A program made the translations under genes and the position numbers. Shown in pieces: positions 1 to 6,419 of a DNA stretch of 6,419 nt (its first letter is position 1; every line of letters starts with the position of its first letter). Under the pieces are notes generated by a model that saw nothing but the letters and a program-made list of their open reading frames with translations, was not told the DNA's origin and ran no database searches. The DNA is taken from positions 1 to 6,419 of the forward strand of contig RFJD01000274.1 of NCBI GenBank assembly GCA_003695015.1. The letters run 5' to 3'. Source of the DNA: Verrucomicrobiota bacterium (GTDB lineage: Bacteria > Verrucomicrobiota > Verrucomicrobiia > Limisphaerales > J093).

Positions 1-2
1 CC

Positions 3-3000
3 GGGAACGAACCGCCGGTGGCGGCCTTCACCTTCGAGCCGGCCGAACCGACCACGATGGATGAGGTGCTGTTCGATGCCTCGGCGACCCGGGACGACCA
101 GGACGACCCCGGCACACTGGAATACCGGTGGGACTGGGATGGCGACGGGGCGTTCGACACGGAGTTCACCCACGAGCCGGCGGCGCCACATCGGTTTCGG
201 AGCGAAGGTCGCTACACAGTGACGCTCCTGGTGCGGGATCGGTTCGGTGCCACCGGCAGGGCGGAGCAAAGCGTGCTGGTGCGACAGGCGGACGATCCCG
301 GGGAACCGGGCGGCGGCAACACACCGTTCGAGCTGGACTTTCAGGCGGCGGACGCGGCGTTCGATCCGGCGGCGCCTTTCGCCTATCTGAGCGATTACGA
401 AGGCCGGGCGGTGGTGATGTTGAACCTGACCAACGGCTTGGTTCAGCGGCGGTTCACCTTCGAGTGGAAGCCGGAATCCATCACGGTTTCCCCGGATGGC
501 CGCAAGATGTACGTGGCTTTGTTGCAGCGCCCCCACAATTATTACTGGTTCGGAGGCCATACCAATGCGGTGGCGGTGTTCGATCTGGAGCGCCGGGTCA
601 AAACCGGGGAGTACCTGATCGACGCGGATCCGTACGACATGGTCGTGACCGACGGGGGGATCCTCGTGACTTCGGGTGGTTCGGGACAATGGACCGAACT
701 GGTCACCTATCGGGCGGCCACCGGCGACCGGCTGGGAAGCGCCGCCATCCGCCACTTGTGCCGGCTGGCCCTGCATCCGTCGCAAGAGGCGGTGTATGCG
801 GCCACCACGGATCTGATCCCCTCGGACCTTCTCCGGTACAACATCGACCCGCAAGGCGGCGCGGTCACCGGCAGTTGGGATTCCCCGTATCACGGAGACT
901 ACGCCATGAAGGGACGCGTGTGGTGTCATCCGGACGGGGAACGGATCCTCGCCGGCGGCGGTTTCGTGTTCCGCAGCTCGCCGGACCAAAGCCAGGATCT
1001 GAGGTACTTGGCGGACTTGGATGGCGGCGCGGTGGACGCGGTGACGTTCGACGCGGACCACCAAGCGATGCTGGCTGTCAGCGGCACCATCCTGCGGCAT
1101 CACGACCTCGCCAGTTTGGAGCTGATGGGGACGATGGCCACCGAACCCGGGGTTCGCTGGCTCCATGCCCAAGGGCGCCAGTTGCACCTGTTGCGAATCG
1201 AGGGAACACGCACGCTCCTGTCGGCGATCCGCAATCCCGCCCTCCCGGAGCCATGGATTCTGGAAGCGCCGTCGTCCCAAGCGGTGCGTCTGGGCGAGAC
1301 GGTCACCTTCAATGTGCGGGTCCGAGGCCGACCCCCGTTCCGCTATCAGTGGCTGAGAAATGGCGAGCCCCTGCCAGCAGGAACGAACCAAGTCCTGGTG
1401 TTGGAGAATGTTCAGGTCACGGCCGCCGGGAGTTATCGGGTGACGGTGTCCAACGCGTTCGGCGAAGCGACGAGCGAGGAAGCCGTGCTGACGGTCCTGC
1501 TGCCTCCGCAGATCGTCGGCGGGCCGGAGTCCTTGACGCTGGTTGCCGGTGAGGACGGTGAGCTGGTGGTGGAGACCGAAGGCGCCGAACCGATGAGGTA
1601 CCAGTGGAGCCGGGACGGCACGCCACTGCCGGGGACCACCAACCGGATTCTCACCCTGTCCCGGGTGCAGGCCAGCGACGCCGGCGCGTATGTGGCGACC
1701 GTGGAAAACAGTGTGGGCATGGCGGTGAGCCGGCCGGCCATCCTGCGGGTCATCCCGTCGCCGCCGCGCATTGTCCGACAGCCCGCAGGCGGGTCCTGGC
1801 CAGCCGGGACCAATGCGATGTTGACGGTGGATGTTCGCGGAACGAAGCCTCTTCGGGTCCAGTGGTTCAAGGATGAAGCGGCCATTCCCGGCGCCAACCA
1901 AGCCACCTTGCTGCTCCCCAACGTCCAAGCGTCGCACGCGGGGACCTACCATTGCGTGGTCTCGAACCTGCTGGGAGAGGCCCGGAGTGAACCCACCGCC
2001 GTGGAGGTCCTGCCCGCGGCGCCTTGGTTCTGGAAGCAGCCCGAAGATCGGACGGTTCAAGCCGGTGAACCACTGGCATTGGAAGCCGGGGCGCGGGGCT
2101 CCGAGCCGTTGAGTTACCAGTGGCGACACGACGGGGAACCGGTGGACGGGGCGACCGGCGCGGTGTGGACGCTCACGGAAGCCGACCTCGCCGCCAGCGG
2201 CGATTACGACGTGGTGGCCTCGAACGCATGGGGCGCGGCCACCAGCCGGGTGGCCCGGGTGGTCGTTCTGCAGTCGCCCAGGCTCGCCGCCGCCCTCACC
2301 AATCAACTCCGACCCCTCGGGGAAACTTGCGTGCTGGCGCCGCGTGTGACCGCCCACCCGGCCCCGACCTACACATGGTTCCATCACGGGCTGCCCCTGC
2401 CGGGACAGACCAACGCGACCCTGACCTTGCCCAACCTGACACCGGCGGATGCCGGCGCCTATGCGGTGCGGGTACGTAACGAACTCGGCACGGTCGAGAC
2501 CTCGATGACGCTGTTCGTCCATCCCCTGCCAGGCATGGTCGTCGGATGGGGCGACAACGTGGCCGGGCAGGCGGCGCCGCCGCCGGACCTGCCGGACGCG
2601 GTGGCGGTGGCGGGCGGGGATTTCCACAGCGTGGCCCTGCTGGCCGACGGAACCATGCGAGCTTGGGGCCGAACCCTGCCCCCGCCGGCAGAAACGGTCG
2701 CGGGGCCGTCGCCGGTCGTCCAAGTCGCCGCCGGCGCCTATCATTCCCTGGCACTGAAACTTGAAGGCAGGGTGGTGGCGTGGGGCTTGGACGATTTCGG
2801 CCAAGCCAGCGTACCGCCTCTGTTGGGAGGTGGCGGCGATCGCCGCCGGGGAAACCTTCAGCGTGGCCGTGCGGCAGGACGGATCGATCGTCCAATGGGG
2901 CACCATCCTGGAAGGCACCATCCCGCGACCGGAGCCGACGGGCTTCGTGGTGGCGGTCGCGGCGGGAAGGGACCACGTGCTGGCCCTGAGAAACGACGGG

Positions 3001-3522
3001 ACCGTGATCGCCTGGGGCAACAATGCCTTCGGGCAGGCCGAGGTCCCGCCGAATCTTCCGCGCGTAAAAGCCGTGGCCGCCGGATACCTCCACAACCTCG
3101 CTCTGCTCGAGGACGGTGGCGTGGTCGCGTGGGGCGACGACTCCGCCGGCCAAACGAGCGTGCCGGAGGGACTCCGGGACGTGGTGGCTGTGGCGGCCGG
3201 GGATTTTCATTCGCTGGCCCTGCAGGCGGATGGAACCGTGGTGATCTGGGGCGGAGGCGGGTCGGCCGTGGCCCGACCGCCCGCCGAATTGCGACACGTC
3301 CGGGTCCTTGCCTCCGGCTTGTACCATGGCCTAGCCATCGAAGGGCCGCGGTTGCGCGGCATGGCAGGCCCGGAGGGCATCATCTTGTCCTGGGAAGGCC
3401 CCTTCCGGTTGGAGAGCGCACCGGCGGTGAGCGGGCCCTACCTGCCGGTGGCGGAGGGGTCCCCGCAGCTTGTCGTCCCAGAGGAACCGCAGCGGTTCTA
3501 TCGGCTCAGGAGCCGCGACTGA
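3..3522 (+). CDS. Large secreted PKD / beta-propeller / five Ig-like / RCC1-propeller protein, 5' partial, frameshifted
   Basis: This is the 3' part of a giant exported or surface protein. The frame is open to the left edge, and a GTG at 18 falls inside a PKD motif (NEPPVAAFTFEP), so it is not the true start. Domains in order: PKD (about 6-284, with WDWDGDG and YTVTLLVRD); YVTN/WD40-like propeller (about 330-1240, with a blade reading SITVSPDGRKMYVA); five Ig-like domains (about 1251-2525); RCC1-type propeller with seven blades (about 2532-3345); C-terminal module (about 3352-3519) ending RFYRLRSRD before TGA at 3520. The first part reads in the frame of position 3, but from about 2830 the homology continues in the frame of position 1, so a +1 shift (one base gained or two lost) lies near 2820-2832. 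Such domains usually mediate adhesion, glycan or protein binding. No catalytic motif is visible, so the function is unknown. The break is either a sequencing error or a very recent mutation, because both halves are otherwise intact. Confidence 0.85.
1251..2525 (+). repeat. Five tandem Ig-like domain repeats within gene 1
   Basis: There are five consecutive protein-level repeats of about 84-86 residues, at roughly 1251-1502, 1503-1757, 1758-2015, 2016-2273 and 2274-2525. Each has the pattern P.I...P....V..G....L.V...G..PL.YQW..DG..LPG.TN..L.L..VQ..DAG.Y.V.VSN..G...S. The core Trp (YQW, VQW, TYTW) and the Tyr of the AG.Y motif are kept in all five. The canonical Ig disulfide is missing. Only domain 3 has the F-strand Cys (codon 1953-1955, TYHC) and only domain 5 has the B-strand Cys (codon 2328-2330, GETC). 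At the DNA level the repeats are well diverged, so this is an old array rather than a recent duplication. It probably acts as a stiff spacer between the two propellers. Confidence 0.85.
2532..3345 (+). repeat. Seven-blade RCC1-type propeller repeats within gene 1
   Basis: Seven repeats are marked by the blade-end motif [VI]xxWG: VVGWG, MRAWG, VVAWG, IVQWG, VIAWG, VVAWG and VVIWG. They alternate with V.AVAAG..H.LAL..DG segments and GQ..VPP loops. Seven is the blade number of the RCC1 fold, so the propeller appears complete, with the last half blade (VRVLASGLYHGLAI) closing it near 3342. Blades 1-3 read in the frame of position 3 and blades 4-7 in the frame of position 1. In bacteria RCC1 propellers occur in secreted or surface proteins as binding scaffolds. 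Nothing here supports the GTPase-exchange role of eukaryotic RCC1. Confidence 0.85.
2820..2832 (+). other. Frameshift site in the RCC1 domain of gene 1
   Basis: Before this point the frame of position 3 reads GLDDFGQASVPPLLG. After it, the frame of position 1 reads VAAIAAGETFSVAVRQDGSIVQWG, which is the expected continuation of an RCC1 blade. Other blades have four residues between VPP and V.AVAAG (for example VPPNLPRVKAVAAG). Joining by removing one base leaves only three (LLG), whereas restoring two lost bases gives four, for example LLGEV. The spacing therefore slightly favours a two-base loss in the GGGAGG stretch over a one-base gain. The exact base cannot be fixed from a single sequence. 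Confidence 0.8.
3352..3519 (+). other. C-terminal module of gene 1, Verrucomicrobial RFYRLR-type ending
   Basis: After the last RCC1 blade the protein ends with about 56 residues of the form ILSWEGPFRLESAPAVSGPYLPV followed by a short tail closing in PQRFYRLRSRD. From memory, endings of the type 'L.W....LQ.A....GPW..V.G..SP.......RFFRL' are common at the C-termini of large exported proteins in Pedosphaera-like Verrucomicrobia; I know of no firm name for them. The module resembles a small beta-sandwich or a sorting tag. Its strict C-terminal position is compatible with an export or anchoring role, but this is inference. Confidence 0.5.
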
Positions 3523-3535
3523 GGCGCGGCGGTAA

Positions 3536-3569
3536 GCCCGCCGGATCGCGTTGCCAGTGTCCGGCGGGC
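3536..3569 (+). terminator. Perfect 10-bp inverted repeat after gene 1, possible terminator
   Basis: GCCCGCCGGA at 3536-3545 is exactly reverse-complementary to TCCGGCGGGC at 3560-3569, with a 14-base loop. It begins 13 bases after the TGA of gene 1. The stem is very GC-rich, but no T-run follows (the next bases are GCCCCGCCGAAG). It could stop transcription only as a U-less terminator or with Rho, or it could protect the 3' end of the mRNA. A shorter competing stem (GGCGG at 3528-3532 with CCGCC at 3538-3542) overlaps its left arm. Confidence 0.4.
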
Positions 3570-3653
3570 GCCCCGCCGAAGCGGAACGCACGGTTTGTTG
3601 CCCGGCGGGCCGCGGCTTGGCCGAGCCGTTGCCGAATCGTCACGCCCCGGCGC

Positions 3654-3680
3654 TTGAGCCTCCGGGCGGAAGGCTTTACT
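3654..3680 (+). promoter_or_regulatory. Weak sigma-70-like promoter candidate upstream of the pseudopilin gene
   Basis: TTGAGC at 3654-3659 and TTTACT at 3675-3680 are separated by 15 bases, shorter than the usual 16-18. They lie about 50 bases before the ATG at 3732, in the only AT-containing part of this GC-rich gap. The elements are imperfect and promoter consensus in this phylum is not well known, so this is only a candidate. Confidence 0.18.
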
Positions 3681-3731
3681 GTGACGCCCGGTTTCGGCCC
3701 GGGATTCCGGCGCCGGCGGACACACCCTTTC

Positions 3732-4586
3732 ATGGAGCACAGGACGCAACATCGCCCCGTCAGCCCGCGGCTGGCTTTCACTCTCATCGAACTCCTGGTG
3801 GTCATTGCCATCATCGCGATTTTGGCCGGCATGCTGCTGCCGGCCCTTTCGCGGGCAAAGGGCAAGGCCAAGACCATCCAGTGCCTGTCGAACCTCCGCC
3901 AGTGGGGGTTGGGCCTGCAGATGTACGCGACCGACCACAACGACGGCATGCCGCGGGATGGCACCGACGATGGCGGGCGGTACGCGGTGGACACGGGGGC
4001 GACGACCGGACCGGGCAGCCCCAACGACCGCTTCGCTTGGTTCAATCTCCTGCCGCCCTCGGTGGACCAGCAGCCGTTCTCGAACTACTGGAACGTCGCC
4101 ACGCCCCCCTACCAGCAAAGCCTCCCCTACCCCGGCGGCCGCATCGGCAAGTTCTGGCATTGCCCGGCGGCGAAGGCTTCCGCCGAGGACCGGTTCCTCA
4201 AAGGCGGTCGGTTCGGCTTCTGGAGTTACGTGATGAACCTGGACCTGAAGCGCACCGGCCCGCGCATCTCCGATCGCCTCCCCTACCCTGCGATGCCCCG
4301 GTTGAGCTCGTTGCGGAACCCGTCGGCCATCGTGCTGCTGGTGGACGCGACCTTCAGCCCGACGCTTGAGGCCTACACCGCCGGCAACACGGATCCCAAC
4401 CGCAACGGCATCTTCCCCGCCGCCCGGAGCGAGCGTTTCACCCGGCGGCACAACAACCAGGGCGGCAACCTCGTGTTCGTGGACGGCCACGCGGCCTACT
4501 TCAACCGCGCCTACATCACCAACGGCACCGGCTCTTCGATCGAAAAACTCAACCCCGACGTGATCTGGAATCCCCACCGTCAGTAA
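3732..4586 (+). CDS. H-X9-DG type II secretion pseudopilin (prepilin-type N-terminal cleavage/methylation protein)
   Basis: This 284-residue protein has a type IV prepilin leader: a basic N-terminus (MEHRTQHRPVSPRLA), then FTLIELLVVIAIIAILAGMLLPAL with the conserved Glu at position 5 of the mature chain (Glu20). Prepilin peptidase would cleave before Phe16; position -1 is Ala rather than the usual Gly. Next comes the family segment AKGKAKTIQCLSNLRQWGLGLQMYATDHNDGMP, then a C-terminal RRHNNQGGNLVFVDGHA motif (His240, Asp251-Gly252). Ten residues separate His from Asp-Gly, one more than the nine in the family name. The family is hugely expanded in Verrucomicrobia, Planctomycetes and Lentisphaerae and is thought to serve type II secretion-like pseudopili in the inner membrane and periplasm. 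ATG 3732 gives a normal 15-residue leader. GTG 3681 is in frame but would add an odd Arg-rich extension. No strong ribosome-binding site is visible (GGCGGA at 3715-3720 is weak and distant). The gene is in the same phase as the abandoned frame of gene 1, so it can be wrongly fused to it. Confidence 0.93.
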   Translation: MEHRTQHRPVSPRLAFTLIELLVVIAIIAILAGMLLPALSRAKGKAKTIQCLSNLRQWGLGLQMYATDHNDGMPRDGTDDGGRYAVDTGATTGPGSPNDRFAWFNLLPPSVDQQPFSNYWNVATPPYQQSLPYPGGRIGKFWHCPAAKASAEDRFLKGGRFGFWSYVMNLDLKRTGPRISDRLPYPAMPRLSSLRNPSAIVLLVDATFSPTLEAYTAGNTDPNRNGIFPAARSERFTRRHNNQGGNLVFVDGHAAYFNRAYITNGTGSSIEKLNPDVIWNPHRQ

Positions 4587-4608
4587 GCCCGCAACGACCA
4601 GCGTGACC

Positions 4609-6419
4609 ATGAAAAAACTGCTCCCTCTGCTGTTGGTTCTGGGATGGGCCGCCACCGGCGCCCAAGCCCAGGAAGTGATCGCCGAATGGAACTTCAACTT
4701 CGGCGACGACGCCGACACCAGCACCGGCACGACCGCCCCGGCGACCGGCGCGGGAACCGCCGTCCCCATCGGCGGGGTCACCGAATCCTTTTTCAGCGGA
4801 TCGATCCGGGACGGCGCCGACGACGATTCCGGCTGGAACCTGAGCGGCTTCCCGGCCCAAGGCGAACTGCCGCAGACGGCGGGCGCCGAGTTCCGCATCT
4901 CGACCGAGGGCTACCAGGACGTGGTGTTGAAGTTCGACTGGCGGACCAGCAACACCGCGGCGAACTGGCTGCAGGTGTTGTTCACCACCGACGGGACGAC
5001 ATGGCAGCCGGCGGGACGATTCCAGAGCGCCCAAGGCGGCTGGTGGTTCACCGAGCTGGTCGTCGATTTCGCGCCTTACGACGAAACCGACAACAACCCA
5101 AACTTCGCCGTGCGGCTGGTGTCGGACTTCGGCGACAGCGGGCAGTACGAACCCGCCAATGAGGGCTCGAACTACAGTCCCAACGGCACCTGGCGGTTCG
5201 ACTTGGTGAGCCTGCTCGGCTTCCCCCTCGGCAGCGGGCCGGTGCCCGCTCAAATCATCACCCAGCCCCAAAGCCTCACGGTCAGGGAAGGCGAGGACGC
5301 CACCTTCACCGTGTCCGCCGTGGGCACGCCGCCGCTCGAATACCAGTGGTTCTTCAACGACAGCCCGATCGAAGGCGCGACCAACGCCACCCTGACGCTC
5401 GACGCCGTGACCCTGCTCCAGGCCGGCTTCTACAAGGTTCGCGTCGTCAACGTCATTGGCGAGGTGGAGAGCGACCCGGCCGAGCTGGTCGTCGAACCCG
5501 ACACGCCTCCGTCGCTCACCCCGATTGCCGAGCTGCGGAAGCTGGTCGATCCGGTCACCTTCCTGCCGACCGACACAGATACAATCTTCACGGTGGAGGG
5601 CATCGTCATCAATCATGTGAGCCTGACCGGCATGCCCAACGTCCTGTTTTACCTGCAGGACGACACCGCCGGCATCGCCGTGTACTGGCGGGGCGGCGCC
5701 AACCAGTTCATCCCCGAAGCCGGCGACCGGGTGAGGGTGACGGCGCGGCTGGCCCATTTCAACGGCCTGTTGGAGCTGGTTCCCAACACCAGCCAGGCCG
5801 ACACCGGCGTCTGGCGGATCAGCACCGGCAATCCGCTCCCCGCTCCGACGCCGCTTTCCTTCGCCGCCAAGTACGATCCGGCCACCCTCGAGGCCCTCGA
5901 AGGCAGCTACGTGGTGGCCGAGAACGTGACCTTCGACACCACCGATCCCAACTTCCCCTCCAGCGGAGTGGTGCAGCTCTACGACGCCACCTTCGAGACC
6001 TTCGCGATGTACGTGGATGGACGCACCGACATCGGCGGCCAGCCCAAGCCCCGCGGCACGGCCACCGTTTACGGCGTGCTGGGACAGTACGATCGCAGCG
6101 ATCCCCGCAGCGACGGTTACCAGATCATCCCCACCCGCTACGCCGACATCGTCAGCACCGAGAAACCGCCCAGCATCGTGTTCACCAACGAACTGGCCAA
6201 CCTGCGCCGACCCGGGGACGCCGTGATCAACCAGTTCACCGACCACGGCTTGGCGCCGGGCGAGTCCCTCACCAGCACGCTGCTCATCTCCGATTCCGAG
6301 GGCCGGCCGATCCAGATCCAAACGCCCACCGACGGCCTGCCCCCCACGGCCCATTGGGAGGTCGGCCCACCGGACGCCGACGGCGTGATCACCGCCACCT
6401 TCACGTGGAGTCCGGACGC
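4609..6419 (+). CDS. Secreted multidomain protein with Ig-like and OB-fold-like domains, 3' partial
   Basis: This gene has no stop before the window edge, leaving at least 603 codons. It starts 22 bases after the pseudopilin stop, so the two are probably co-transcribed; no clear ribosome-binding site is visible. MKKLLPLLLVLGWAATGAQA is a classic Sec signal peptide with cleavage expected after Ala20 (AQA, then QEV). Residues 21-205 form a beta-rich region with EFRISTEGYQDVVLKFDWRT, SNTAANWLQVLFTTDGTTW (from Ser114) and WRFDLVSL (about 195-202). That pattern recurs in exported proteins of PVC bacteria and in PEP-CTERM-type proteins, but its function is unknown. Residues 214-295 are one Ig-like domain (ITQPQSLTVREGEDATFTV, YQWFFNDSPIEGATN, AGFYKVRVVN). 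Residues 304-515 look like two OB-fold-like units (TVEGIVINHV, YLQDDTAGIAVYW, GDRVRVTARL; then GSYVVAENVTF, GTATVYGVLGQYD), as in DUF5689/YhcR-type regions of secreted nucleases and lamin-tail proteins. Residues 520-603 begin a cadherin/Ig-like repeat. Any catalytic domain or C-terminal anchor would lie downstream. Confidence 0.93.
   Translation, partial: MKKLLPLLLVLGWAATGAQAQEVIAEWNFNFGDDADTSTGTTAPATGAGTAVPIGGVTESFFSGSIRDGADDDSGWNLSGFPAQGELPQTAGAEFRISTEGYQDVVLKFDWRTSNTAANWLQVLFTTDGTTWQPAGRFQSAQGGWWFTELVVDFAPYDETDNNPNFAVRLVSDFGDSGQYEPANEGSNYSPNGTWRFDLVSLLGFPLGSGPVPAQIITQPQSLTVREGEDATFTVSAVGTPPLEYQWFFNDSPIEGATNATLTLDAVTLLQAGFYKVRVVNVIGEVESDPAELVVEPDTPPSLTPIAELRKLVDPVTFLPTDTDTIFTVEGIVINHVSLTGMPNVLFYLQDDTAGIAVYWRGGANQFIPEAGDRVRVTARLAHFNGLLELVPNTSQADTGVWRISTGNPLPAPTPLSFAAKYDPATLEALEGSYVVAENVTFDTTDPNFPSSGVVQLYDATFETFAMYVDGRTDIGGQPKPRGTATVYGVLGQYDRSDPRSDGYQIIPTRYADIVSTEKPPSIVFTNELANLRRPGDAVINQFTDHGLAPGESLTSTLLISDSEGRPIQIQTPTDGLPPTAHWEVGPPDADGVITATFTWSPD

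Noticed and set aside
18..20. GTG as start codon of gene 1
   Set aside because: The residues before it (GNEPP) continue the standard PKD opening, and no signal peptide follows it in a protein that must be exported. The gene starts upstream of the window.
2820..2840. Programmed ribosomal frameshift in gene 1
   Set aside because: No typical slippery heptamer or adjacent Shine-Dalgarno-like stimulator plus hairpin is evident, and a shift in the middle of a structural domain would serve no clear purpose. Error or mutation is simpler.
2296..3327. 343-residue open frame on the minus strand
   Set aside because: It is antisense to the RCC1 blades; its own translation is repetitive only because it mirrors the blades, and no domain is visible.
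3613..3628. Small hairpin CGGCT-TGGCCG-AGCCG in the gap before the pseudopilin
   Set aside because: A 5-bp stem is expected by chance in DNA this GC-rich, and it has no T-run or link to a start site.
3708..3717. CCGGCGCCGG palindrome close to the pseudopilin start
   Set aside because: It is a short self-complementary GC-only sequence, likely by chance. No second copy suggests an operator.
3498..4898. 466-residue open frame on the minus strand
   Set aside because: It covers the whole pseudopilin gene and both intergenic gaps in antisense and shows no recognisable domain. It is open only because of GC-rich codon use.
4549..6354. 601-residue open frame on the minus strand
   Set aside because: It lies antisense to the third gene, whose plus-strand frame has a signal peptide and recognisable Ig and OB-fold-like motifs. 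The minus product is Gly/Val/Arg-rich with no motif, as expected for a shadow frame in GC-rich DNA.

Overview
The window carries three plus-strand genes of a GC-rich bacterium, and all three encode exported or envelope proteins. The most likely source is a member of the Verrucomicrobiota, probably the Limisphaerales/Pedosphaerales (former subdivision 3) side. This placement rests on three things: an 'H-X9-DG' type II pseudopilin with the TLIELLVVIAIIAILAGMLLPAL leader typical of the PVC group, large secreted proteins built from tandem Ig-like 'QWxxNGxxLPG.TN..L.L..V' domains, and a gene 1 product ending in a C-terminal module closing on RFYRLR. No 16S or other phylogenetic marker is present, so it remains an inference.

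Positions 3-3522 hold the 3' part of a very large secreted multidomain protein whose start lies before the window. In order it has a PKD domain, a YVTN/WD40-like beta-propeller, five tandem Ig-like domains, a seven-bladed RCC1-type propeller and a short C-terminal module. The reading frame is broken near 2820-2832, inside the RCC1 propeller. Upstream the domains read in the frame of position 3; downstream they read in the frame of position 1. Because the DNA is GC-rich, the abandoned upstream frame stays open past the true stop and runs in phase into the next gene. A naive call therefore produces a false 1522-residue fusion of gene 1 and the pseudopilin, with some 300 meaningless residues between them.

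Positions 3523-3731 are a 209-base intergenic gap. It contains a perfect 10-bp inverted repeat just after the gene 1 stop (possible terminator) and a weak promoter-like sequence. Positions 3732-4586 encode the H-X9-DG pseudopilin. After 22 bases, the third gene starts at 4609 with a clear Sec signal peptide and runs off the right edge. Its product has an N-terminal beta-sandwich-like region, one Ig-like domain, a two-part OB-fold-like region and the start of a further cadherin/Ig-like domain.

The tight pseudopilin-exoprotein pair suggests co-transcription, and a shared role in secretion or surface display is plausible. No RNA gene, mobile element, CRISPR array or defence system was seen. The most notable signals are the frameshift within an otherwise perfect seven-blade RCC1 domain, the unusual domain architecture, and two poorly characterised conserved modules (the gene 1 C-terminus and the gene 3 N-terminus).
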